A DNA stretch of 64,000 nt from Hypericibacter adhaerens (GTDB lineage Bacteria > Pseudomonadota > Alphaproteobacteria > Dongiales > Dongiaceae), in contig NZ_CP042582.1 in assembly GCF_008728835.1 (NCBI RefSeq), positions 1,612,001 through 1,676,000 of the forward strand, in the 5' to 3' direction. The first letter of the stretch is position 1. Every line of letters starts with the position of its first letter. This document shows positions 46,444-54,973 of the stretch, in pieces. A model generated the notes under the pieces. The model worked only from the letters and a program-made list of their open reading frames with translations, had not been told where the DNA came from and did no database searches. The translations under genes and the position numbers were made by a program.

Positions 46444-48117
46444 ATGAGCGCTCAACAAGGCACGGCCGGCAAGGTCGGTGCGCAGGGTGGCATAACGGAC
46501 AAGCGGCTGGTGGTCTTCGCCTCGTCGCTCGGCACCGTTTTCGAGTGGTACGACTTCTATCTCTACGGCTCGCTGGCGGCGATCATCGCCAAGCAGTTCT
46601 TCTCCGGCGTCAATCCCACGGCGGCCTTCATCTTCGCGCTGCTGGCCTTCGCCGCCGGCTTTGCGGTGCGCCCCTTCGGCGCGCTGGTGTTCGGCCGGCT
46701 GGGCGACTTGGTCGGGCGCAAATACACCTTCCTGATCACGATCGTGATCATGGGCCTTTCGACCTTCATCGTCGGCCTGCTGCCGAGCTATGCCTCGATC
46801 GGCATCCTGGCGCCGGTTGTCCTCATCGCCCTGCGCCTGCTTCAAGGCCTGGCGCTCGGCGGCGAATATGGCGGTGCCGCCACCTACGTGGCCGAGCACG
46901 CGGCGCCGAACCGGCGCGGCTACATGACGAGCTGGATCCAGACCACGGCGACGCTGGGCCTGTTCCTCTCGCTGCTCGTCATTCTCGGCGTGCGCACCTG
47001 GATGGGCGAGGAAGCCTTCGCCGCCTGGGGCTGGCGCATCCCGTTCCTGGTCTCGATCGTCCTGCTCGGGGTCTCGGTCTGGATCCGGCTCCGGCTCAAC
47101 GAGACCCCACTGTTCCAGCAGATGAAAGCCGAGGGCAAGGGCTCGAAGGCCCCGCTGACCGAAGCCTTCGCGCGCTGGTCGAACCTCAAGATCGTGATCC
47201 TGGCCTTGCTCGGCCTCACCGCCGGCCAGGCTGTGGTCTGGTACTGCGGCCAGTTCTACGCGCTGTTCTTCCTGACCCAGACACTCAAGGTGGACGCGGC
47301 CACGGCCAACATCCTGATCGCGTTGGCGCTCTTGATCGGCACGCCCGGCTTCATCTTCTTCGGCTGGCTCTCCGACAAGATCGGCCGGAAATACATCATC
47401 CTCGGCGGCTGCCTCCTGGCCGTGATCACCTATTTCCCGGTGTTCCACGGCCTCACCCACTTCGCCAACCCGGCTCTCTATGCCGCGCAGGCAAGCGCCC
47501 CGGTCACGGTGGTCGCCAACCCGGACGAGTGTTCGTTCCAGTTCAATCCGGTCGGCACCGCGAAGTTCCTGAGCTCCTGCGACATCGCCAAGGGCTTCCT
47601 GGCCCGCAACTCGGTCAACTATGAGAACGAAGCGGCGGCGGCCGGTGCGGTGGCGCAGATCAAGATCGGCGATACCGTGATCGAGAGCTTCGACGCGCAT
47701 GGGCTCGCGGGCGACGATCTCAAGGCCAAGACCGATGCCTTCAACACGGCCGTCGGCGACGCCATCAAGGCGGCGGGCTATCCGGCCAAGGCCGACCCGG
47801 CGCAGATCAACTACGTCGTGGTTGTCCTGCTGCTGATCTATCTCGTGATCCTGGTCACCATGGTCTACGGGCCGATCGCGGCCATGCTGGTCGAGCTGTT
47901 CCCGACCCGCATCCGCTACACCTCGATGTCGCTGCCCTATCACATCGGCAATGGCTGGTTCGGCGGCTTCCTGCCGCCGGTGGCCTTCGCCATGGTGGCG
48001 GCCAAGGGCGACATCTATTACGGCCTCTGGTACCCGATCGTGGTGGCGGCGATGACCTTCGTCATCGGCCTGATCTTCATCCGCGAGACCAAGGATCACC
48101 GGATCGACGTGCTCTAG
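46444..48117 (+). CDS. MFS transporter, metabolite:H+ symporter (MHS) family
   Basis: 557 residues, 12 predicted helices. MHS landmarks are 'GTVFEWYDFYLYGSLAAII', the MFS loop 'GRLGDLVGRKYTF', 'RLLQGLALGGEYGGAATYVAEHA' and 'GWLSDKIGRKYIIL'. The protein is about 110 residues longer than ProP/ShiA-type members because of a hydrophilic loop at about 345-455 with two cysteines, probably periplasmic. Substrates in the family are organic acids, betaines and similar. Its position back to back with an SLC5-type kinase suggests a carboxylate substrate under that kinase's control (inference). Confidence 0.92.
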   Translation: MSAQQGTAGKVGAQGGITDKRLVVFASSLGTVFEWYDFYLYGSLAAIIAKQFFSGVNPTAAFIFALLAFAAGFAVRPFGALVFGRLGDLVGRKYTFLITIVIMGLSTFIVGLLPSYASIGILAPVVLIALRLLQGLALGGEYGGAATYVAEHAAPNRRGYMTSWIQTTATLGLFLSLLVILGVRTWMGEEAFAAWGWRIPFLVSIVLLGVSVWIRLRLNETPLFQQMKAEGKGSKAPLTEAFARWSNLKIVILALLGLTAGQAVVWYCGQFYALFFLTQTLKVDAATANILIALALLIGTPGFIFFGWLSDKIGRKYIILGGCLLAVITYFPVFHGLTHFANPALYAAQASAPVTVVANPDECSFQFNPVGTAKFLSSCDIAKGFLARNSVNYENEAAAAGAVAQIKIGDTVIESFDAHGLAGDDLKAKTDAFNTAVGDAIKAAGYPAKADPAQINYVVVVLLLIYLVILVTMVYGPIAAMLVELFPTRIRYTSMSLPYHIGNGWFGGFLPPVAFAMVAAKGDIYYGLWYPIVVAAMTFVIGLIFIRETKDHRIDVL

Positions 48118-48160
48118 CCGCCGATCCGCAACGGAGCCAACGACGGTACCCCCGTCGTCT

Positions 48161-48194
48161 GGGGCCCTCTCCTCCGGGAGAGGGCCCCTTTTTT
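48161..48194 (+). terminator. Strong Rho-independent terminator after the MHS transporter
   Basis: GGGGCCCTCTCC (48161-48172) pairs with GGAGAGGGCCCC (48177-48188), loop TCCG, followed directly by TTTTTT (48189-48194). It begins 43 bp after the stop codon. Confidence 0.92.
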
Positions 48195-48229
48195 GCGTCG
48201 GGTGACGATCCGCGATGAGGCGCTCGAAT

Positions 48230-48324
48230 CCCCTTCCCCGGAACGGGGGAGGGCCGGGGTGGGGGCTCGGTACCGGAGGCCGTGCAGCCCCCTTCCCAAC
48301 CATCCCCCGTTCCGGGGGAAGGGG
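48230..48324. repeat. GC-rich intergenic inverted-repeat element (copy D)
   Basis: The block at 48230-48253 (CCCCTTCCCCGGAACG, then GGGGAGGG) is nearly the reverse complement of the block at 48300-48324. The 46 bp between them are also G/C-rich, so the whole could fold into one large hairpin. It lies between the transporter terminator and mnmA and resembles the elements near 14776, 17745 and 41111. Confidence 0.6.
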
Positions 48325-48402
48325 CAGAACGGGCCGCCCCACCGAAAAGGCTGCGGCCATCGGCTCCTGACAAGCCGGGCCGGTCCCCCTATATTCCCGG
48401 CC

Positions 48403-49572
48403 ATGCCGAACGGACCCGCCCTCGACGGCCTGACCGCCCCGCTGCGCCTGGAAGGCGTGGCGCCGGGCGCGCGCGTGGTCGCGGCCATGTCGGGTGGCGT
48501 GGACAGTTCCGTGGCGGCCGCGCTCCTCGCCCAGGCGGGCTACGAGGTGGTGGGCATCACGCTCCAGCTCTACGACCATGGTGCCGCGGTCGGCCGCAAG
48601 GGCGCCTGCTGCGCGGGCCAGGATATCTATGACGCCAAGCGCGTCGCCGACCGGCTCGGCATCGATCACTATGTGCTCGATTACGAATCCCGATTCCGTT
48701 CGGCCGTGATCGAGGAGTTCGCCGACAGCTATCTCGCCGGCGAGACGCCGATCCCCTGCGTGCGCTGCAACGAGCGGGTCAAGTTCGGCGATCTCCTGGG
48801 CACGGCGCGCGAGCTGGGGGCCGCGGCGCTCGCGACCGGCCATTATGTGCGCCGTCTCGAGGGATCGGACGGCCCCGAGCTTCATCGCGCGGTCGATCCG
48901 GCCCGCGACCAGAGCTATTTCCTCTTCGCCACCACGGGCGCGCAGCTCGACTATCTGCGCTTCCCCCTGGGCGGCCTCGAGAAGCCCCAGACCCGCGCGA
49001 TCGCCGAGCGCCTCGGCCTCGGCGTCGCGGCCAAGCCGGACAGCCAGGACATCTGCTTCGTGCCCTCGGGCCGCTATGCCGAGGTGGTGGAGAAGCTGCG
49101 TCCCGGAGCGGCCGAGCCCGGCGACATCGTGCATGTCGATGGCCGCCTGCTGGGCCGTCATGGCGGGCTGCTCAATTACACCGTGGGCCAGCGCCGCGGC
49201 ATCGGCATTTCCGAGAGCCAGGTCGATGGCGAGCCGCTCTATGTCGTGCGGCTCGAGCCGGCACGCCGCCGGCTCGTGGTCGGCCCCAAGGCGGCGTTGG
49301 GGATCACTGCGGTCCGGCTGGGTGCGGTCAACTGGCTGGGATCGATCCCGGCTGGCGGCGAAGGCGAGGCGGTCGAGGTCAAGCTGCGCTCCATGAGCGC
49401 ACCCGTCCCGGCGCGGCTGTGGCTCGACGGGCAGGGCGGCGCCCGGGTCGATCTCGACCAGCCGCAGTTGGGTGTGGCGCCAGGCCAGGCTTGCGTGTTC
49501 TATCGCGGGAGCCGGGTGCTGGGCGGCGGATGGATCCGGCGTAACGAACCCCAGGCGGAGGCGGCGGCATGA
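48403..49572 (+). CDS. mnmA: tRNA 2-thiouridine(34) synthase MnmA
   Basis: 389 residues. The PP-loop SGGVDSS ('[13 protein letters not shown]') binds ATP. The catalytic cysteine pair lies in '[13 protein letters not shown]' and in '[13 protein letters not shown]'. The C-terminal barrel domain is complete. It adds sulfur to the wobble uridine of Lys, Glu and Gln tRNAs; the sulfur comes from an IscS-type desulfurase. The stop overlaps the start of the SCP2 gene by 4 bp, suggesting coupled expression. The ATG at 48403 is preferred because upstream sequence is repeat-derived. Confidence 0.95.
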   Translation: MPNGPALDGLTAPLRLEGVAPGARVVAAMSGGVDSSVAAALLAQAGYEVVGITLQLYDHGAAVGRKGACCAGQDIYDAKRVADRLGIDHYVLDYESRFRSAVIEEFADSYLAGETPIPCVRCNERVKFGDLLGTARELGAAALATGHYVRRLEGSDGPELHRAVDPARDQSYFLFATTGAQLDYLRFPLGGLEKPQTRAIAERLGLGVAAKPDSQDICFVPSGRYAEVVEKLRPGAAEPGDIVHVDGRLLGRHGGLLNYTVGQRRGIGISESQVDGEPLYVVRLEPARRRLVVGPKAALGITAVRLGAVNWLGSIPAGGEGEAVEVKLRSMSAPVPARLWLDGQGGARVDLDQPQLGVAPGQACVFYRGSRVLGGGWIRRNEPQAEAAA

Positions 49573-49874
49573 GCGAGATCGAGGACCTGACCCGCACCTT
49601 GAACGAGAAGGTGAAGCTCCTGCAGCCTCTGGGCTACAGGCTCAAGATCGAGCTCGACGAGGGCGGGCTCGTGCTCTGGGACGGCACCGGCAGCGCGCCC
49701 GTGATCAGCAACGAGGACGGTGCCGCCGACACCACGCTCAGGATGACAGCCGCCAACGCCAAGGCGCTGATGGAAGGCCGGCTCGATCCCACGCTCGCCT
49801 ACATGACCGGCAAGCTCAAGGTCGAGGGCAAGCTCGGCGTCGCCATGAAGCTGGCGGCGATGCTGGGGGATTGA
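49569..49874 (+). CDS. SCP2 sterol-binding domain protein
   Basis: 101 residues forming a single SCP2-like lipid-binding domain. '[46 protein letters not shown]' is the family signature. These small proteins bind acyl or sterol-like lipids; the bacterial role is mostly unknown. It overlaps mnmA by 4 bp (ATGA). Confidence 0.9.
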   Translation: MSEIEDLTRTLNEKVKLLQPLGYRLKIELDEGGLVLWDGTGSAPVISNEDGAADTTLRMTAANAKALMEGRLDPTLAYMTGKLKVEGKLGVAMKLAAMLGD

Positions 49875-49940
49875 AAGGCGCCTGGCGGCTGCCAGGCGGG
49901 ATCGCGGCGAACGGATGCCGATCCCGCGGCGGCAAGATGC

Positions 49941-50672
49941 CTAGGAGTGGTGATCGGACGAGGTCGGATCGTCGGCGTCGCCACCCAACCCGAGACCCAT
50001 ACCGACTCCCATGCCCATCCCGCCGGCGGCCATCCCCATGCCGCCGCCTTTGTTGCCGCTTCCTTGCCGGGCTTCTCCCTGTCCGCCGCGCTCGCCTTTG
50101 CTGCGGCCGCTCGAGCTTGACGGCCGCGCGGGGCCTTGCCTCGGAAGGGCAAGGTCGGACGGTGTCGGGGCGAGATCGAGCGCCTTCCGGATGAAATCGC
50201 GCAGCGAGACGACGAGGTCATGGGTGTGGACCGGGCGCCCGGCCACCAGTTCGCGCGCGGCGCGCTCGGCCAGCCGGACCTGTTCCTCGGTTCCCAGCAG
50301 GATGATGTCCGACAGGGCCGCCTCGACGGCATCGCGGATGCGCCGCCGTCGCTCCGATTTCGGAACGCCCTCGATGGCGGGGTCCGGGGCCGTCAGGGAC
50401 TCGCCCTCGGCAGCGGGCTCGCCCAGCCGGCGCAAGTCGCGCCGATGGGTGGGATCGACCATCAGGTCGCCGGTGAAGGAACCGCCCAGGGTCTTGTAGG
50501 CCGCGATCAGCGTGCGCAGGCGCTCGTTGATCTGCCGGTTCACGCGCTCGCGGCGCTGCTGGACCGTGACCATCACCAGCAGGCGGATGCCGACGCCGAT
50601 GAGCGTGAACAGCGCCAGGCCGAGCAGGGTGATGAGCACGCTCTGCCATGAACTGAAATCAATGTTGCGCAA
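49941..50672 (-). CDS. Single-span membrane protein with Gly/Met-rich C-terminal tail, function unknown
   Basis: About 243 residues. One membrane helix near the N-terminus ('SVLITLLGLALFTLIGVGIRLLVMV') is followed by a charged helical region (about 38-180, 'RRERVNRQINERLRTLIAAYKTLGGSF') and a low-complexity tail with 'GGGMGMAAGGMGMGVGMGLGLGG' character ending in Asp/Ser/His. The TTG at 50672 is chosen because a strong GAGGAGG lies 6 nt upstream; the next in-frame ATGs are far upstream and would give an improbable N-terminus. The Met-rich, His-ended tail could bind metal (inference). I do not recognise a named family. Confidence 0.7.
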   Translation of the reverse strand: MRNIDFSSWQSVLITLLGLALFTLIGVGIRLLVMVTVQQRRERVNRQINERLRTLIAAYKTLGGSFTGDLMVDPTHRRDLRRLGEPAAEGESLTAPDPAIEGVPKSERRRRIRDAVEAALSDIILLGTEEQVRLAERAARELVAGRPVHTHDLVVSLRDFIRKALDLAPTPSDLALPRQGPARPSSSSGRSKGERGGQGEARQGSGNKGGGMGMAAGGMGMGVGMGLGLGGDADDPTSSDHHS

Positions 50673-50824
50673 GCGGCGCCTCCTCGGCTGTGCCCTCCAA
50701 CCTGATGATCCATGATCGGCGGGAGCCGGCGCAAACGACAAATCGCGGCCGGTGCCCATGGCGAACGGCCTGGGCGGCCCTATCATCATGGGGCGGACCC
50801 TGGTCCGTCGTAAGGGGAACTCAA

Positions 50825-51763
50825 ATGACGACCCGGCGGATGGCGAAACGGTTGCGCCCCTTTGGCGTCCTGGTCGCGGCCGTCTTCACGATCGCAGCCT
50901 CCTGCACGCCAGGATCCGAAGGGCAGACGGATAACGGGCTGCCGGCGGCCCAGACGCCGGTTTACCTGTCCGTTGCGGTGCCCCACCTCGATGATTCGGG
51001 AAACAAGGGCTGGACGGGGGTCGGCACCTGGCCCGGGAAGCCCGATACCTATGTGGTGCTGCCGCTTACGCTGGCACCCCTGGTGCGGATCTATTTCTCC
51101 GCGCCTTATCCTTCCAAGTTCCACATGACGGCGACGATCGGCATCGCGGAACCGGATACCACCGCCGGGTTCGGGGCCGTGCACGACCAGACGGTAGACC
51201 TCCCCGAATATGTCGGCGACCAGCAGGACCCCACGGCCGGCTATTTCCAGCTTCTCGATGTCGACCCGCAAGCGAACCCGCCGCGCTGGCACTACCAGAT
51301 CAGGCTTCCGGACTCCGTCCTGGCGGCGAACTCGATCGCCATCGCCATTTCCGATCTGTCGGAAAATCCCGCTTACACGGGGCCGCAGCAGGAGAGCGGC
51401 CCGCTTGCCTTCACGCTCGATGACGGCGGCACGGATGTCAGGGTCGTCGTCGATATCCGGCTGGATACCGGCGAGGGCATGGTGACGAGCGACCCGCCCG
51501 GCATCGACTGCCGTCCCACCTGCAAATTCCGGTTCAGGGGCTGGACGACGGTCACGCTGAAGGTGAAGAGGCGGGAGGATTACACCTTCAGCGGCTGGTC
51601 CGGGGCCTGCAGTGGCAGCACGACCGGCAGCTGCACGCTGACGCTGGACGGAACCGGGAAATGGGTGACCGCGACCTTCGGGAGCTTCCTGGGGCCGGAA
51701 TGCAGCGTGCACGATCCCTACTGCACGGAAGGCACGCAGCCCTTCCCGCAGCCCAACCCCTGA
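50825..51763 (+). CDS. Lipoprotein with a C-terminal InlB B-repeat-like domain
   Basis: 312 residues. A lipoprotein signal (lipobox 'IAAS' before Cys, about residue 27) is followed by a beta-rich domain without a clear match. A roughly 70-residue C-terminal module starts 'GEGMVTSDPPGIDCRPTCKFRF' and includes 'TFSGWSGACSGSTTGSCTLTL' and 'VTATF', the pattern of divergent bacterial InlB-type repeats with paired cysteines. It is probably surface or periplasm exposed. GGGGAA lies 8 nt before the ATG. No functional partner is evident nearby. Confidence 0.75.
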   Translation: MTTRRMAKRLRPFGVLVAAVFTIAASCTPGSEGQTDNGLPAAQTPVYLSVAVPHLDDSGNKGWTGVGTWPGKPDTYVVLPLTLAPLVRIYFSAPYPSKFHMTATIGIAEPDTTAGFGAVHDQTVDLPEYVGDQQDPTAGYFQLLDVDPQANPPRWHYQIRLPDSVLAANSIAIAISDLSENPAYTGPQQESGPLAFTLDDGGTDVRVVVDIRLDTGEGMVTSDPPGIDCRPTCKFRFRGWTTVTLKVKRREDYTFSGWSGACSGSTTGSCTLTLDGTGKWVTATFGSFLGPECSVHDPYCTEGTQPFPQPNP

Positions 51764-51844
51764 CCCCGACGGGGCGGGCCTGCCTCGGCGATCCCGCCGG
51801 ATTCCGACGAAAATACATATCTCTAGGGGCGACGTCCGCGCTGG

Positions 51845-51874
51845 TTGACAGGGGTTCGGCCTTCGCCATATACC
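51845..51874 (+). promoter_or_regulatory. Promoter of the tRNA-Met gene
   Basis: TTGACA (51845-51850) and TATACC (51869-51874) are 18 bp apart, about 70 bp before the mature tRNA. The leader contains a GGCCGGCC-rich hairpin. Confidence 0.65.
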
Positions 51875-51946
51875 CTTGCGTCCCGCGGCCGGCCCCCCAG
51901 AGGCCGGCCGATCTTGTTCCGGGGCCTTTGATCCGAGTACCGGTTG

Positions 51947-52022
51947 GGCGGCGTAGCTCAGTCGGTAGAGCAGGGGAATCATAATCCCTGTGTCGGGGGT
52001 TCGAATCCCTCCGCCGCCACCA
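51947..52022 (+). tRNA. tRNA-Met (CAT), elongator type
   Basis: A 76-nt cloverleaf. Acceptor stem GGCGGCG (51947-51953) with CGCCGCC (52012-52018), discriminator A and an encoded CCA (52020-52022). D arm GCTC/GAGC, anticodon stem GGGGA/TCCCT with loop ATCATAA (anticodon CAT at 51980-51982), T arm with TTCGAAT. The perfect first acceptor pair and overall similarity to E. coli elongator tRNA-Met argue against the initiator. A tRNA-Ile2 with a lysidine-modified CAT is less likely. Confidence 0.93.
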
Positions 52023-52379
52023 GTACCCCGGATCTTCTCTGGATCTCCTTCCCGACAGTTTCGCATCTGCATGATCGGCGCCCGGCCGGATCGGCGCAGG
52101 GCGTCGCTCGCCCCGTCTTCATCGCTCGTCGGGTCGAAACGGCGACGGCGTCGACGTCTGTCGTTGGATCAAAACAGAAAACAATAGGTTTCCATAGTTT
52201 CTATTTAAGGCAGCCTCGTTCCCGTTTTACATGGCGGGACTTGGCGGCCTTTCGCACCGGCGTCATATCATTCGACGAGCATCGACCTGCTCGCCCGCCA
52301 CCACGCCGGAACCCTGCGAGCGCTGCCGAACCGAGACGTCCGAAACCTTGCTCATGTCTCATCGACACAGGAGGAACTC
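52023..52379. other. Intergenic region between tRNA-Met and the isochorismatase-like gene
   Basis: 357 bp with no supported gene. The left part is GC-rich and contains a direct repeat of GATCGGCGC. An unusually AT-rich patch at about 52167-52208 contains AATAG (52182-52186) and CTATT (52200-52204) as an inverted pair, plus two ATAG(G)TTTC copies. That is a plausible activator or repressor site for the downstream gene set, but I see no convincing -35/-10 pair. Confidence 0.4.
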
Positions 52380-53066
52380 ATGGCCAATCCCAAGCTCGAA
52401 GTGCTGACCCCCAAGAACTCGCAGCTGATCTTCATCGATCAACAGCCACAGATGGCGTTCGGCGTGCAGTCGATCGACCGCCAGGTGCTGAAGAACAACA
52501 CCGTGGCGCTGGCCAAGGCGGCCAAGATCTTCGGTATCCCGACGACGATCACCACCGTCGAGACCCAGGGCTTCTCCGGCTACACCTATCCGGAGCTGCT
52601 CGACGTGTTCCCAGACAAGAAGCTCCTGGAACGCACCTCGATGAACTCCTGGGACGACCAGAAAGTGCGCGACGCGCTCGCCGCCAACGGCCGCAAGAAG
52701 GTGGTCGTCTCCGGGCTCTGGACCGAGGTCTGCAACTGCACCTTCGCGCTCTCCTGCCTGCATGACACCGACTACGAGATCTACATGGTCTCCGACGCCT
52801 CCGGCGGCACCTCGAAGGAAGCCCACGACATGGCGATGCTGCGCATGATCCAGGCCGGCGTCGTGCCCGTCACCTGGCAGCAGGTCCTGCTCGAATGGCA
52901 GCGCGACTGGGCGCGCAAGGAGAGCTACGACGCCGTCATGGCCGTGGTCCGCGAGCATTCGGGCGCCTATGGCATGGGCGTCGACTACGCCTACACCATG
53001 GTCCACAAGGCGCCGCAGCGGACTCATGCCCCGCATGAGGCGCTGGCGCCGGTGACGGCGCGCTGA
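52380..53066 (+). CDS. Isochorismatase-family cysteine hydrolase (YcaC-like)
   Basis: 228 residues of the isochorismatase-like fold. Asp20 ('LIFIDQQPQMAFG') and Cys118 ('VSGLWTEVCNC') fill the catalytic positions; 'LLERTSMNSWDD' matches YcaC-type members. These hydrolyse amide, ester or thioester bonds of small molecules; the natural substrate of YcaC is unknown. AGGAGG lies 6 nt upstream of the ATG, one of the best ribosome sites in the window, suggesting strong expression. It is the first gene of a five-gene same-strand group with XapX, DoxX, VOC and porin genes. Confidence 0.9.
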   Translation: MANPKLEVLTPKNSQLIFIDQQPQMAFGVQSIDRQVLKNNTVALAKAAKIFGIPTTITTVETQGFSGYTYPELLDVFPDKKLLERTSMNSWDDQKVRDALAANGRKKVVVSGLWTEVCNCTFALSCLHDTDYEIYMVSDASGGTSKEAHDMAMLRMIQAGVVPVTWQQVLLEWQRDWARKESYDAVMAVVREHSGAYGMGVDYAYTMVHKAPQRTHAPHEALAPVTAR

Positions 53067-53189
53067 TCGCAAGGCGGCGATCCTACATCCGCCTTCGGCT
53101 CGACCGTCCGGCCGGGAACGACACCGATCCCGGCCGGCGGGGTTTGCCGGGGCCTGCTGCTCTTTCTCATCGAACGGGGAGGCGATGCC

Positions 53190-53486
53190 ATGAAGATGTA
53201 TCTGCTGTCGCTCGCTGCCGGTCTGCTGGTCGGAATCGTCTACAGCCTGTTGAATGTCCGCTCGCCCGCGCCGCCGCTGGTGGCGCTCGTCGGCCTGCTC
53301 GGAATCCTGGTCGGCGAGCAGATCATCCCCGTCGGCAAGCAGATGATCGCCGGCACGGCGTTCGCCGCGGCCGTGGATGTCTCCAAATGCACCCCCCACA
53401 TTTTCGGGCAGTTGCCGGGCCGCCATGCCAAGTCGGTCGCCGACGCCAAGACCGACCCTGCCGAGCCTCCGGAGGCGCAGTCGTGA
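53190..53486 (+). CDS. XapX domain-containing small membrane protein
   Basis: 98 residues with two transmembrane helices ('YLLSLAAGLLVGIVYSLLNV' and 'LVALVGLLGILVGEQII') matching the XapX domain, a short family of unknown function. A hydrophilic tail follows ('KCTPHIFGQLPGRHAKS'). XapX-type proteins were named for linkage to xanthosine phosphorylase genes, but none is present here. GGGGAGG precedes the ATG. Confidence 0.88.
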   Translation: MKMYLLSLAAGLLVGIVYSLLNVRSPAPPLVALVGLLGILVGEQIIPVGKQMIAGTAFAAAVDVSKCTPHIFGQLPGRHAKSVADAKTDPAEPPEAQS

Positions 53487-53541
53487 AGCGGCTTGCCGTG
53501 GGCGAGGGCCCGATGCCACGGCCTTCGTGGAGCGCCCCGCG

Positions 53542-53991
53542 ATGCGTGATCTGAACGCCGCCGGATCGCAGAGCGGCACGCCCGAGCTCATTGCCCGGCT
53601 GCTCGACAATCCCGCGATGCTGCTCTTCGCGCGGATCTGCCTTGTCTCGCCTTTCCTGGCGGGCGGGCTGATGAAGCTCGTCGATTGGCCGGGCGGCGTG
53701 GCGGAGATGGCGCAGACCGGCCTGGAGCCGGCCTGGCTCTTCAATCTCGCCGTGGTGCTGGTCGAGCTGGGCGGTTCCGTGCTGGTGATCCTCGGCTGGA
53801 AGACCTGGCTCGGCGCGGGCGTGCTCGCTGTCTTCACCCTGTTCGCCACTCTGCTGGCGCACCGGTTCTGGGAGCTCGAGGGACAGGCGCGGGTGATGGC
53901 GCTCAACACCTTCCTCGAGCATGCCGCCATCGCCGCCGCCTTCATTTTCGTCGTGGTTGTCGGACTGCGTCCCCGCCGGCAGGGGCGGTGA
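53542..53991 (+). CDS. DoxX family membrane protein
   Basis: 149 residues with four transmembrane helices. 'ICLVSPFLAGGLMKLVDWPGGVAEM' and 'LVVLVELGGS'-like and 'LLAHRFWE' segments are typical of DoxX. DoxX-like proteins are linked to quinone-dependent redox and thiol stress systems in some bacteria. The ATG at 53542 is the best-supported start; GTG 53527 is possible. It lies 55 bp after the XapX gene. Confidence 0.87.
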   Translation: MRDLNAAGSQSGTPELIARLLDNPAMLLFARICLVSPFLAGGLMKLVDWPGGVAEMAQTGLEPAWLFNLAVVLVELGGSVLVILGWKTWLGAGVLAVFTLFATLLAHRFWELEGQARVMALNTFLEHAAIAAAFIFVVVVGLRPRRQGR

Positions 53992-54034
53992 CGCCAAGAT
54001 CGGGCATGGCCCGGATTTAAAGAAGGAGCTGACG

Positions 54035-54955
54035 ATGCGTCTGCGATCCAGCGACCTCGCTGCAATCTTCGCCATCGGCCTGATGGCCGCGGGCCTGTTG
54101 TCCGCTGTGGCGCCGACGGCGGCAAGCGCCGCCAGCGCGACGCCCGCGGTCGCCGTCGGTCCACAATACGACACGACCCATGTCTATGTGGCGCCCGAGG
54201 ACTTCGACCGGTTCGTCGCAAGCCTGGTCGCGACCTTCGGCGGCACGACCACGCCGCAGGGTGTCTTCACCGTCACGCCGACGCCGAGCCAGACCATGTC
54301 GCAACTCGTGCTGACGCCGGTGGGAAGCCTCTCGGTCTTCGGCTTCAAGACGCCGATCCCGTATCCCTTCGGCGCCGAGCGTACCGGCTATCTGGTGACC
54401 GATCTCGACAAGGGCGTCGAAGCCGCCCGCAAGACCGGCGCCGACGTGCTGGTGACACCCTTCGACGATCCCATCGGCCGCGATGCCGTGATCCAGTGGC
54501 CGGGCGGCATCAATATGCAGCTCTATTGGCACACCAAGCCGCCTTCCTACGCGGTGCTGGCGACCGTGCCGGAGAACCGGGTCTATCTCTCCAAGGACCG
54601 GGCGGCGCCGTTCCTGCGCAGCTTCCTCGCCTTCTCGCATGGCAAGGTCGTCTCCGACGACCCGCATGCGCCGGGTGTCGAGATCGGCCGCCCCGCCGAC
54701 AGCTACCGCCGCATCCGGATCGAATCGAGCTTCGGCAAGATGACGGTGCTCGTGACCGACGGCCATCTGCCCTATCCCTATGGCCGCGAGATGACCGGCT
54801 ATGAGGTGGCGAATCTCGACGAGACGCTCGCCAAGGCCAAGGCGGCCGGCGTGGCCGTGCTGGTGGAACCCTATAAGGCCGCCCATCGTGTCGCGGCGGT
54901 CGTGCAGTTCCCGGGCGGCTATATCGCCGAGATCCACGCGCCGGCCGGTTCCTGA
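54035..54955 (+). CDS. Exported two-domain VOC (glyoxalase-fold) protein
   Basis: 306 residues. A signal peptide (about 1-35, ending 'ASAASA') precedes two glyoxalase/VOC-like halves beginning 'YDTTHVYVAPEDFDRFVASLVATFGG' and 'NRVYLSKDRAAPFLRSFLAFSHGK'. Both halves have a similar 'GYLVTDLDKGVEAARKTGADVLV' / 'GYEVANLDETLAKAKAAGVAVLV' strand. Most VOC proteins are cytoplasmic, so a secreted one is uncommon. AAGGAG lies 8 nt upstream of the ATG. It is followed 18 bp later by the porin gene. Confidence 0.85.
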   Translation: MRLRSSDLAAIFAIGLMAAGLLSAVAPTAASAASATPAVAVGPQYDTTHVYVAPEDFDRFVASLVATFGGTTTPQGVFTVTPTPSQTMSQLVLTPVGSLSVFGFKTPIPYPFGAERTGYLVTDLDKGVEAARKTGADVLVTPFDDPIGRDAVIQWPGGINMQLYWHTKPPSYAVLATVPENRVYLSKDRAAPFLRSFLAFSHGKVVSDDPHAPGVEIGRPADSYRRIRIESSFGKMTVLVTDGHLPYPYGREMTGYEVANLDETLAKAKAAGVAVLVEPYKAAHRVAAVVQFPGGYIAEIHAPAGS

Positions 54956-54973
54956 GCCGGCCTTCGGCCAGAC

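Noticed and set aside
42495-47624. A 1709-codon open frame on the plus strand opposite the hybrid kinase
   Set aside because: It is antisense to a fully recognisable SLC5-kinase-receiver protein and runs on into another frame of the MHS transporter. Its composition (Arg/Gly/Ala/His-rich) is typical of a shadow frame in GC-rich DNA.
51947-52022. tRNA-Ile2 (lysidine-modified CAT) or initiator tRNA-Met
   Set aside because: The acceptor stem begins with a paired base and the body closely resembles elongator tRNA-Met.
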